From positions 1 through 39,573 of the forward strand of contig CAMVGD010000008.1 of assembly GCA_947166925.1 (NCBI GenBank): a stretch of 39,573 bases of DNA, given 5' to 3'. Shown in pieces: positions 24,023 through 31,428 of this stretch. Positions within the stretch are counted from its first letter, which is position 1. Every line of letters begins with the position of its first letter. Under the pieces are notes generated by a model. It ran no database searches and was not told the origin of the DNA. It saw nothing but the letters and a program-made list of their open reading frames with translations. This DNA comes from an uncultured Clostridia bacterium (GTDB lineage Bacteria > Bacillota > Clostridia > Christensenellales > CAG-138). The translations under genes and the position numbers were made by a program.

Positions 24023-25231
24023 ATGCAAAATTTCGAATTGCTGCAGGCAACCGGAATCAGAGATATCTGCATCGTCAGCTATCAGCTGCATGACGATGCA
24101 CGGGTGCAGGAACTGAAGGACGTCCTTCAGAAAAACGGTTTCCGGGTCCGCATGGCAGGAAATATGGACGGATTGATGCGCCGGTATGTCACTTATAAGC
24201 TGTCGGAACGCATCACGAACTGCCAAAGAATCAAGCGGCGGATCAGGTATTCTCTGTTTTCAGCGGGAAGAATGCTGCAGGGTCGGAGCCGGAATACCCT
24301 GTACCTGCTGATCGACCAGCTGAAAACCGGCGACGGATGGCTTCATGAAGGGGTTCAGATCCAGCTGGAAAAGAAGCACCTCAGCGACCGGCTCTTCTTT
24401 TACGACGTAAAAAGCGACAGGATCATGAAGTTTGAGAAGCCTGTTTTGGGATACCTCGAGTTTGACGTTTCGGGTCATTGCAATCTGAGATGCAAAGGAT
24501 GCTCGCATTACAGCAATCTTGTGAAGGAACCCGTCTGGGGAAACCTTGACAGATTCCGGGAACATCTCTCCCGGCTCCGTGAAGTATTCGACCATATCGA
24601 GGTCTTCAGGCTGGTGGGCGGAGAACCGTTCCTGAATCCGGACGTCGGACAGTTTGCCGCCGCTGTCAGGGAAGCTTTTCCGGATGCGACGCTGTACGTT
24701 GTGTCAAACGGTTTGCTGATCCCGCACGTAAAAGGAGAGATCCTTGATGCGATCCGGGAGAGCAAGGCTGTCGTGTATATCTCCTATTATCCCCCGACCG
24801 TCAAAATGGCCGAAAAGATCAAAGAGCGGCTTGACGAATACAAGGTCCCGTATACTTTTTCCAAACCGATCCGGTATTTCCAGTATGAGGTGGGCGAAAC
24901 CGCGGGAAACGGAACAAGCAACCATCGGCATTGCTCGTTTATAAGCTGTCATATCCTGAGCGACGACGGCAGGCTGTGTTTGTGCGACCCTCCGATGGTG
25001 TATCAAAAGAACATGTCCCGTCTGAACGTGAAAAGAGAGGTCAGCGAAGATTGCTGGACGGATCTGTACAGCGTGAAAGACGGATACGAACTTTTGAGGC
25101 AACTGCATCGGCAGATCCCGTTCTGTAAGTACTGTCTTACCCGAAAGAAGATCATGTTCCCGTGGCAAGGCAGCTATCCGCAGGAACTGACAGACGATGA
25201 AATGGGCGTCCATAGGCGGAAAAAGAAATAA
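24023..25231 (+). CDS. Radical SAM protein with auxiliary cysteine cluster, glycan-locus type
   Basis: A 402-residue protein. The radical SAM motif is C153-NLR-C157-KG-C160, which binds a [4Fe-4S] cluster and S-adenosylmethionine; VGGEPFLNPD further on is the usual GGEP motif. The C-terminal third has extra cysteines (CSFISC, RLCLCDPP, FCKYC) that suggest a SPASM- or twitch-like auxiliary cluster. An N-terminal region of about 140 residues precedes the catalytic domain and is not recognised. ATG 24023 follows GGGAGAGGA. Proteins like this often sit in surface-polysaccharide clusters, and here two glycosyltransferases follow on the opposite strand. The substrate is unknown. Confidence 0.85.
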   Translation: MQNFELLQATGIRDICIVSYQLHDDARVQELKDVLQKNGFRVRMAGNMDGLMRRYVTYKLSERITNCQRIKRRIRYSLFSAGRMLQGRSRNTLYLLIDQLKTGDGWLHEGVQIQLEKKHLSDRLFFYDVKSDRIMKFEKPVLGYLEFDVSGHCNLRCKGCSHYSNLVKEPVWGNLDRFREHLSRLREVFDHIEVFRLVGGEPFLNPDVGQFAAAVREAFPDATLYVVSNGLLIPHVKGEILDAIRESKAVVYISYYPPTVKMAEKIKERLDEYKVPYTFSKPIRYFQYEVGETAGNGTSNHRHCSFISCHILSDDGRLCLCDPPMVYQKNMSRLNVKREVSEDCWTDLYSVKDGYELLRQLHRQIPFCKYCLTRKKIMFPWQGSYPQELTDDEMGVHRRKKK

Positions 25232-25550
25232 CCGCATACGAAGTCATACGGATTTGCCCCGAATGGGCGGCTGCCTGTAACCATTGATCCGGAATCGGTT
25301 TCAGCAGAATATACTTCCCGGTTATCATTGCGCCGGTGTCCGCCGTTTTTGTACTTCCGTGCGCCGATCTTTTCGTCTTCCCTTTTGCGGATGCGGGCGC
25401 CGAAGCGCTGCCGCTCGTCTCCGGACGTCGTTTCGCCGATCTGTCCGGGCATGTATTCCTTGGCGATCCGGTCGGTTTAATCAGATATCATGCTTTATCC
25501 GTTCCCGCTTTGTCTGATCATTCGTGCGATTTAAGGATGCCGGAAGCCGT
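25232..25550. other. Gene-free stretch between radical SAM and GT2 genes
   Basis: About 320 bases. Open frames exist on both strands (for example 25336-25749 plus, largely antisense to the GT2 gene) but none has a ribosome site or a recognisable protein pattern. It may be decayed sequence. Confidence 0.4.
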
Positions 25551-26576
25551 TCACACCGAGTTGTTGCGCGCTTTCCTGCGGATCCTCAGCGCCATGTTTC
25601 TCAAAACAGCATATACCGCATCCCAAAAAGGTAGATGTCGAAACAACAGCTTCGCTTTTTCTCCGGTTGACATCTCCTTTGTAAACGTTTGGTTGATCAG
25701 CTTCCGCTTGATGCGAACGATCCGCCGCTTGAGTTTCTTCTGGTCATAGATCTTTCGCTGAGAATTCGCGGCAAGTATTCTGTCGTACCATTCGATGATC
25801 TGCGGTGTGAGCGTTGCGTCTGGATAGTAACCGGTCGAATAACGGTAATGCATATCCGATTCTTCATCGGTCACGTTCCCCAGCAGCTGCGTCAAAAGCT
25901 TTCGCTGGGTCATTTTATCACACCGGATCTGGCTTTGCCTATGTGCTTTTGAAATCTGATCGGAATGCACCCGATAAAGCCCCAGCACCTCCGGCAATAC
26001 GCATATATCCCCATACCGGCTGATCGTCATCCACATTCCATAGTCCTGCGCGTAGATCAATTCTTCATCGTACAGAATGTGAAATCGATTCAGTTTCTCA
26101 CGATCAAAAAACGCTGTTGAATGGACCGGTCCGGGATTGGCAAAAAGCATCCTCACCCGATAGCTCTCCATATCCTCCATACCGCGCTTAGGAGCAGACA
26201 TCCGCTTGCCGATCTTCGCCGTCTTCGTTCCGCATACGATCGCATTTGGATGACTTTTCATAAATGCAAGCTGTTTTTCAAAGCGTTCGGGCAGGGAGAC
26301 ATCGTCGCCGTCCATGCGGGCGATGTATCTCCCTTTTGCTTCACGAAAACCGATATTCAGGGATTTGGTAATCCCGATATTCGTTTCGTTTCGAATGATC
26401 CGAATACGACGGTCCGTCAGTTCTTCCAGATATTGACGGGATCCGTCTGTGGTACCGTCATCCACTATAATGAACTCAAAATCCTGAAAAGTCTGACACA
26501 GGATACTTTCCACCGCCTCCTTCAAAAAGGGAACGGGGGTATTATATGTCGGCATCACGACGCTGATGGTTATCAT
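25551..26576 (-). CDS. Family 2 glycosyltransferase
   Basis: A 341-residue GT-A fold enzyme: ISVVMPTYNTP at the N-terminus, nucleotide-sugar site IIVDDGTTDGS (about 37-47), and the metal-binding ARMDGDD (about 88-94). It transfers a sugar from a nucleotide donor to a growing glycan, probably a surface polymer. The C-terminal half holds basic residues (KKLKRRIVRIKRKL) that could lie on the membrane. ATG 26576 has a GAGGAT site upstream. Same strand as the GT32 gene, 183 bases downstream of it. Base composition is lower in GC than the flanks. Confidence 0.92.
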   Translation of the reverse strand: MITISVVMPTYNTPVPFLKEAVESILCQTFQDFEFIIVDDGTTDGSRQYLEELTDRRIRIIRNETNIGITKSLNIGFREAKGRYIARMDGDDVSLPERFEKQLAFMKSHPNAIVCGTKTAKIGKRMSAPKRGMEDMESYRVRMLFANPGPVHSTAFFDREKLNRFHILYDEELIYAQDYGMWMTISRYGDICVLPEVLGLYRVHSDQISKAHRQSQIRCDKMTQRKLLTQLLGNVTDEESDMHYRYSTGYYPDATLTPQIIEWYDRILAANSQRKIYDQKKLKRRIVRIKRKLINQTFTKEMSTGEKAKLLFRHLPFWDAVYAVLRNMALRIRRKARNNSV

Positions 26577-26759
26577 GCTTCAATCCTCATCCATCTAATG
26601 GTGTCCGTATACATCGAAATGAAGTCCCGCTTTACAAGAAAAGCGATTCAGTCCCGATACTGCAGGGTCTCCGTAAATGCAAATCCAGCAGACTGCCTCG
26701 GAATGGTTTTGTCGTCTTATACGGTCCGTTCTCTGTTTTCACAGACCGCCTCCGGTTCC

Positions 26760-27536
26760 TTATGTTCCCCTGAGTTTTCCCCTTACCCATCTTTTCAGCC
26801 GTTCAAACCGTTCCTGACCTAACACTTTCTTGCTCAAACACATCGGAACATACAGCAATCCGTTCCTGATCCATCGGATCCTCCTTCGCCGAAGTTGCTT
26901 CTCCGAAAACCAGCTTGCGGCAAACCAGTGAATCGAAACGGTATGCTTGGTTTTTTTCATATGTCCGGTTCTGTAATCGAAAGGGGAAAAGAATTCCATC
27001 GGATAGATATGAATGTTCCCATTCAAATACTGTTCGGAACCATCCTGCTTGAGTCCGTATTGTTCAAATACCGGTGCGTCTCTTAACGGACAAGGGGTGG
27101 CATTCATGCTTCCGTCTTCAAATATAAACGGGATGCCCTCGTAGCCTTTCATGAGATCCAGAAGCAGCGCGTTCCCTTTCTCCGCGCCAAACCCGAGACC
27201 GGTGGCGACGTTGCACTTATTCTGAAAGCCGAAAAAAGCAGTATCCTTGAGAAGGCTGTCCATGCTTTTGATCACTTCCACATCCGTGTCGAGATAGACC
27301 CCTCCGTGATCGTATACCACTTTCAGACGGATATAATCGGTAGCGTAAGCCCATTTTTTCGCTTCGATCGCCTGTTTAACGAAAAGCGGTGCCGTCGAAA
27401 GATCATAATTATCTTCGTTCCATTCAATAATCTCATAGTCCGGACAGTGTTTTGTCCAGCTTTTGATACACTTTTGTACCAGTTTGGGCTTGTCTCCGCG
27501 ACCGAACCAACAATAATGAATTCTCTTTGGAATCAT
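26760..27536 (-). CDS. Family 32-like glycosyltransferase (sugar-binding DXD type)
   Basis: A 258-residue enzyme. It begins with IPKRIHYCWFG, the usual start of this family, and has the DXD site at D83/D85 (GGVYLDTDVE), preceded by AYATDYIRLKVVYDHGG. Relatives add hexoses to capsular or O-antigen-like chains. The C-terminus is basic (RRRRIRWIRNG), fitting attachment to the membrane. ATG 27536 follows GAGG by five bases. A consensus promoter at 27630-27659 serves this gene and perhaps the GT2 gene after it. Lower GC (about 45% in counted lines) than the housekeeping genes suggests transfer. Confidence 0.92.
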   Translation of the reverse strand: MIPKRIHYCWFGRGDKPKLVQKCIKSWTKHCPDYEIIEWNEDNYDLSTAPLFVKQAIEAKKWAYATDYIRLKVVYDHGGVYLDTDVEVIKSMDSLLKDTAFFGFQNKCNVATGLGFGAEKGNALLLDLMKGYEGIPFIFEDGSMNATPCPLRDAPVFEQYGLKQDGSEQYLNGNIHIYPMEFFSPFDYRTGHMKKTKHTVSIHWFAASWFSEKQLRRRRIRWIRNGLLYVPMCLSKKVLGQERFERLKRWVRGKLRGT

Positions 27537-27629
27537 ATTTCCTCACTTACTGTTTTGCGATGAACGCCGTCATGCTTTTGCTCCGGGAATATGCATGCCT
27601 TTCACGGCATCGAAAAAGCATTATTATAT

Positions 27630-27659
27630 ATAGTACATCGTAATTGCACGGCTTGTCAA
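27630..27659 (-). promoter_or_regulatory. Promoter of the glycosyltransferase genes
   Basis: On the minus strand a perfect TTGACA (27659-27654) and TACTAT (27635-27630) are 18 bases apart; the leader to ATG 27536 is about 90 bases. Confidence 0.7.
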
Positions 27660-27876
27660 TGTTCATCGCTCGCCGATGGTTCGATCCCTCTGCGGGAGTC
27701 AAGACGCCCCAAACGGCAAAAAGAGCCGGTCGTAAACTACATTCAGATCCTGCACGCAGAGCGTACAAAAGCAATTTGTGGCGCAGGCGCGCTGCCCGCA
27801 AGCGATTGGTAGCGCAGCGGAGGCGTTGCGAGGGCGTTTACAACCGAGCAGCCGCAGCAAGCGGGATCTTTGTACG

Positions 27877-27970
27877 CGCGATCTACCGCCGTAATGAAGC
27901 GAAGCGAAATGGAGCTTGTGGAAGCGCGCGATTTACCGCTGTAACGAAGTGGTTTGCGGAGAGGAGGAGC
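27877..27970. repeat. Two copies of a scattered ~45-bp repeat
   Basis: Copies start at about 27879 and 27929 with the core CGCGATYTACCGCYGTAAYGAAG followed by a purine-rich GAAGCG/GGAG tail. A third copy is in the MITE-like element (about 30929: GCGATCTACCTCTGTAACGGAG). The repeat is outside genes in all cases. Confidence 0.6.
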
Positions 27971-27999
27971 GACGGAGCGGGCGAGCGATGACTTTTTAC

Positions 28000-28038
28000 A
28001 AAAAAAGTCGTCGCGAACTTAGCGAAGTCCGCGACGAC
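28000..28038 (-). terminator. Terminator of tRNA-Thr
   Basis: On the minus strand GTCGTCGCG (28038-28030) pairs with CGCGACGAC (28015-28007), with an inner ACTT/AAGT stem, followed by a T run of seven. Confidence 0.88.
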
Positions 28039-28039
28039 G

Positions 28040-28115
28040 TGGAGCTGATGATCAGATTCGAACTGACTACCTCGTCATTACCAATGACGTGCTCTACCTA
28101 CTGAGCTACATCAGC
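28040..28115 (-). tRNA. tRNA-Thr (anticodon GGT)
   Basis: A 76-nt cloverleaf on the minus strand: acceptor GCTGATG with CATCAGC, anticodon stem CGTCA/TGACG with loop TTGGTAA (anticodon GGT), T-loop TTCGAAT, discriminator T and encoded CCA. Promoter at 28128-28156. Confidence 0.96.
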
Positions 28116-28127
28116 GCTGCAACGCGC

Positions 28128-28156
28128 ATTATAACAAATACGCGTTTAGAATGCAA
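28128..28156 (-). promoter_or_regulatory. Promoter of tRNA-Thr
   Basis: On the minus strand TTGCAT (28156-28151) and TATAAT (28133-28128) are 17 bases apart, 13 bases before the mature tRNA. Confidence 0.75.
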
Positions 28157-28222
28157 GTGTTTTTTTCAAATTCTCCGAAAAATATTCGGTGTGCCGTCGA
28201 AAGCCGGAACCGGCAGGATGCG

Positions 28223-29611
28223 TCAGCCCTGCACCTTCCGCGTCGAACCGATCGCGGTGATGAACGCGGAATTGTCCGGAATGACGAACTTGACCTTGTG
28301 CAGCTTCGCAATGCCGTCGAGCATTTCCTTTGCGATCGGCTGCGAATCGAGAATCGCGCCGCACACGAAGATCGTTCGGGTGAGATGCGCCTTCGTGCAG
28401 AACGCGCCCATGACGCCGATGCACTGGAAGATCAGCGTATAGAGCCCGCGCGCGAGCGACGCGTCATCCGCCGTGCCCGCCTTCGAGAAGTTTGCAACGG
28501 TCGTTTCGGGCGTAAGGTTGCCGATCTGCGCCGTCGTGACGTCCTTGATGAGCAGGTCGCACTTTTCGGGATCGCCCGCCAGCGCGAGCGCCTGCAGCTC
28601 CTTCGGATCGAACTTGCCGAACAGCTTTTCGCTCATGCCCTGCAGCATGCCGCCGCCGACGCCGCTTCCGCCCAGATGCCACGCGCCGAACGGCGTGACG
28701 CGTACGAACGCCGTGCCCGTGCCGACGCTTACCACGATCATGTTCAGCCGCTTTGCCGTGATCGACGCGCCGCGATAGAGCGAGGCAAACTCGTCGACCT
28801 TGACGACCTTGCGGTTTAAGAGCGTATCCGGCAGCGCCGCCGCGCCGACGCCGGTCACGGTGATGTATTCCGCATCCTCCGGATTGAAGCGCCGGATCGC
28901 TTCCTCCAGCGTTTCGTTCTCCTGCTTGAGCGTCGCGCGAAGCAGCTTCGTGCCGCGCATCAGAACGATCTTGGTGCTGGAAGCGCCGACGTCCACGCCG
29001 ACGACCTTCTTACGCGGCTGCAGCGCAAAGTACACCGGCGGCGCGATGATCGCCGCGGCGACCGCCTCCGCGATCGCGTTGATCCCCGCAAATCCGATGA
29101 GCAGCGCGATGAGCGAGATCGTCGTGCCGTCTGCCTGCACCTGCATGGCTTTGATATACTCGGTCTGTCCGAACAGCAGGCCGAGGAAGCCGAGGAAAAA
29201 CACGGTGTTGGTGAGCGAGCCCGCGAGCGCGGACACGAAGACCGCGACCGAACGGCTGTTGGTCGGTCGCTTCATGATGAGCCGGAACAGCAGCGCGGGC
29301 ACGAGACCCACGAGCACGCGCGGCACGATGCAGGTGATGAACGTGAACACCGGCGAAATGCCGACCAGCGCGGCGCCGAACGCGTCGCCCATGAAGCACT
29401 GCAGAAAGCTCGTCATACCGAAGACGAAGCCCAAAAGCATGCCGTAATACGGTCCGAGAATGATCGCCCCGATGACGACCGGAATGCCGATCGTGGTGAT
29501 GGACAGCGGTCCGATCTTGATGTAGCCGAGCATCGGCGTAAAGGCAAGCAGAATGATTATGGCGATGAAGATCGCCGCAAGGATCATTTTACGCAGTTTT
29601 TCCTGTTTCAT
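28223..29611 (-). CDS. Fusion of ECF transporter S component and type II pantothenate kinase
   Basis: A 462-residue protein with two normally separate parts. Residues 1-200 have about six membrane helices and the pattern of ECF-type vitamin S components ([36 protein letters not shown]), most like pantothenate or related vitamin binders. Residues 203-462 form a type II pantothenate kinase of the CoaW/Fumble type: [14 protein letters not shown] (phosphate loop 1), [11 protein letters not shown] (272-282, with the probable catalytic Glu274), [11 protein letters not shown] (295-305) and GGSGVGGGM (314-322). The linker is only a few residues (ALQPRKK). The frame is unbroken and the start ATG 29611 has GGAGGG. 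It should take up pantothenate, with EcfA/A'/T encoded elsewhere, and phosphorylate it at once, the first step to coenzyme A. The pantothenate specificity of the S part is inferred from the kinase. Confidence 0.88.
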   Translation of the reverse strand: MKQEKLRKMILAAIFIAIIILLAFTPMLGYIKIGPLSITTIGIPVVIGAIILGPYYGMLLGFVFGMTSFLQCFMGDAFGAALVGISPVFTFITCIVPRVLVGLVPALLFRLIMKRPTNSRSVAVFVSALAGSLTNTVFFLGFLGLLFGQTEYIKAMQVQADGTTISLIALLIGFAGINAIAEAVAAAIIAPPVYFALQPRKKVVGVDVGASSTKIVLMRGTKLLRATLKQENETLEEAIRRFNPEDAEYITVTGVGAAALPDTLLNRKVVKVDEFASLYRGASITAKRLNMIVVSVGTGTAFVRVTPFGAWHLGGSGVGGGMLQGMSEKLFGKFDPKELQALALAGDPEKCDLLIKDVTTAQIGNLTPETTVANFSKAGTADDASLARGLYTLIFQCIGVMGAFCTKAHLTRTIFVCGAILDSQPIAKEMLDGIAKLHKVKFVIPDNSAFITAIGSTRKVQG

Positions 29612-29639
29612 GTTCTCCCTCCGAATCAGAGATACGCCT

Positions 29640-29668
29640 ATTATAATATGACTTGTTTCCGCACGCAA
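29640..29668 (-). promoter_or_regulatory. Promoter of the transporter-kinase fusion
   Basis: On the minus strand TTGCGT (29668-29663) and TATAAT (29645-29640) are 17 bases apart, about 29 bases upstream of ATG 29611. The leader is too short for a riboswitch. Confidence 0.7.
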
Positions 29669-29766
29669 CCGTTTGAAATAATATAAGAATCGACGCAAAC
29701 GGCGCGGATAAAATGTCGCGGCATGCGGCAGACTAACGGCAAAACGATCTGTTTCGGAGGCTTTCC

Positions 29767-30762
29767 ATGCATCTAAACCGCAAACAAATGATCCTGATCG
29801 TGTCGCTCTCCGGCGTCGCCGCGCTGCTGCTGATCGGATTTCTGATCTTCTGGACCTCGTTCCGGAGGAGCGATCCGATCCCGGAGGCGCCTTCGCTGCC
29901 GCCCGCGACCCAAACGCCCGCGCCTTCCGACACGCCCGCGCCGACCCCGTCTCCGACGGAAACGCCGTCCCCGACGCCCTATTTTCTGCCGCTGGTACCG
30001 GGCGGCGCGGCGCAGACGTCCTCCCCGCTACCCGCGACGCCGAAGGTCAGCCCTTCCCCGACGCCCTCCGCCGCACCGGATGCGGAAGCCCGGTCCCGGC
30101 GGATGCGGGACGGGATCTATAACGACGAGATCAAGGAATTCATGGCGATCGGAACGCAGAACGGCGAGGCGATCGCCGTTTTGCTTGTCCGGGTCAAGCC
30201 GCCGGAGGCGACCGTCGTGGCGATCCCGTGCGAAACGCAGACGACGGTCTTTACGCTCGGACCGGGCGCGCAGGTCACCGCGCTCGACGCCGCGCCGCTG
30301 TCGCTTGCGACGGTGCGCGCCGAGGGCGTCCGCGAGGGCTGCTGGAACCTTGTCTGGGCTGTGCGGAACCTCTGCGGCTACTGCGCCCCGGCGTACCTGT
30401 GTGTCGATTTTGCCTGCATGGAGGCGTTCTTTTCGTTCGCGCCGGAGCTGCCGGCGGACGGCGGCGGGATCGACCTTGCCGCTTTTTTGCGCATTCTCGG
30501 CGAGGAAGGCGAAACGCGCGCAAGCGGGATGGCGGCGTTCGGCGTCGGCGTCGTCCGCTATCTCGGCAAGGTGTCGCTGTGGGACCTGCCCGCGTTCCGA
30601 AGCGCGACGCGCGGCGCGTTCACCTCGAGCCTGTCCGTATTCGAGCTTCTGAAGCTGATGGGCGATCTCAAAAAGGTCGAGTCGTTCTCGGTCTTTGTGC
30701 TGCCGACGGAATGGAAAGACGGCGTCCGTGTGCTTTCGGACGCCGCCGTACTGCCGTTCTGA
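29767..30762 (+). CDS. Membrane-anchored surface protein with degenerate LCP-like domain
   Basis: A 331-residue protein. One membrane helix (about 9-30) places the rest outside. A Pro/Thr/Ser-rich linker (about 36-105) follows. Residues 120-235 look like a shortened LytR-CpsA-Psr domain: IAVLLVRVKPPEATVVAIPCET matches the strand-turn-strand that normally ends in IPRDT, and the later YLCVDFACMEAFF matches the VDF.G segment. The phosphate-binding Arg of the RDT motif is a Cys here, so ligase activity is doubtful. ATG 29767 has CGGAGG eight bases upstream. A cell-wall role is inferred only from this weak similarity; a protein unrelated to LCP is possible. Confidence 0.75.
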   Translation: MHLNRKQMILIVSLSGVAALLLIGFLIFWTSFRRSDPIPEAPSLPPATQTPAPSDTPAPTPSPTETPSPTPYFLPLVPGGAAQTSSPLPATPKVSPSPTPSAAPDAEARSRRMRDGIYNDEIKEFMAIGTQNGEAIAVLLVRVKPPEATVVAIPCETQTTVFTLGPGAQVTALDAAPLSLATVRAEGVREGCWNLVWAVRNLCGYCAPAYLCVDFACMEAFFSFAPELPADGGGIDLAAFLRILGEEGETRASGMAAFGVGVVRYLGKVSLWDLPAFRSATRGAFTSSLSVFELLKLMGDLKKVESFSVFVLPTEWKDGVRVLSDAAVLPF

Positions 30763-30770
30763 TTGTGTCA

Positions 30771-31045
30771 ACTACCCCTCAGTCACCTCCGGTGCCGGCT
30801 CCCCTCACAAGGGGAGCTCAACGCTGCCTGCAAACCGACCATCCCTTGTCACGGGGCGCGGAGATGAGCGCCCGCAGAGCGGGATGAAGCGAATCGGAAG
30901 CGCGGGTCGATGGTACGCGCGGGAAGCGTGCGATCTACCTCTGTAACGGAGCAGAGCGGAGTGGAAAGGAAGCAGAAGGAGTGCATACGACGCGCTGCGA
31001 CCATGTGAGACCATCGGTGTCAGCATCAGCTGACAGGAGGGTAGT
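30771..31045. mobile_element. MITE-like element without coding capacity
   Basis: About 275 bases between convergent genes. The ends are imperfect inverted repeats: CTACCCCTCAGTCACC (30772-30787) against the complement of the right end, CTACCCTCCTGTCAGC. Each end carries a hairpin: GCTCCCCT/AGGGGAGC (30798-30817) and GTCAGC/GCTGAC (31019-31034). The inside holds a copy of the scattered 45-bp repeat. No transposase is encoded, so it would need one in trans. Similar CCCCTCAGTC...GGGGAGC repeats are familiar from gut Clostridia, from memory only. Confidence 0.6.
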
Positions 31046-31060
31046 CGTCCCCTATACTGC

Positions 31061-31411
31061 TCAAAAAACACTATTCCCCGCGATCCCGATCCCGACCACG
31101 CCGTAACGCTTCTGCTGTTCCAAAGTGTAGTACGCAAGCATGTCGTCCGGACTTGCCGTTTCAAGCTCCGCTTCCGTATACCCGCATTGTGTGAGCGGCA
31201 GCGCGCGGTACAGTTCGTCGAACGACGGAAAGACATGCAGCGCCGTCACGGCCACGCAAAGCTTTTCGCCCGTCTCCGTTTCGGTAAACGCGATCGTATC
31301 CCCGACGGCGATCCTTCGCCGCTTTTCGTCATACAGCCGCAGCTCGATCGTCTTTTGTCCGCTCTTGATCATCCGGAACGGCTCCGGGTCCAGACGCATT
31401 TCGTGTTCCAT
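31061..31411 (-). CDS. ASCH-domain protein
   Basis: A 116-residue single-domain ASCH protein: HEMRLDPEPFRMIKSGQKTIELRLYDEKRR at the N-terminus contains the conserved GxKxxExR motif (GQKTIELR), followed by the IAVGDTIAF strand. The ASCH fold is related to PUA and is thought to bind RNA or modified nucleosides; some members are N4-acetylcytidine amidohydrolases. ATG 31411 is used because the family begins there; its ribosome site (AAGGCGG) is modest. Last gene of the addB operon, 17 bases after the acyltransferase gene. Confidence 0.88.
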   Translation of the reverse strand: MEHEMRLDPEPFRMIKSGQKTIELRLYDEKRRRIAVGDTIAFTETETGEKLCVAVTALHVFPSFDELYRALPLTQCGYTEAELETASPDDMLAYYTLEQQKRYGVVGIGIAGNSVF

Positions 31412-31428
31412 TGATTTGTGCCGCCTTC

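Larger units (their letters stand above)
27537..28039. other. Long non-coding stretch upstream of glycosyltransferases
   Basis: About 500 bases without a convincing gene. It contains the GT promoter (27630-27659), a repeat-rich GC segment (27700-27990, with two copies of a scattered repeat) and the tRNA-Thr terminator. Open frames on the plus strand here have Arg/Ala-rich, non-protein-like translations. Confidence 0.5.

Noticed and set aside
25336..25749. Possible extra gene after the radical SAM gene
   Set aside because: No ribosome site, no known pattern, and more than half of it is antisense to the GT2 gene.
27670..27700. tRNA-like GGTTCGATCC on the plus strand
   Set aside because: The stem around the would-be T-loop does not pair and no acceptor or anticodon arm is present.
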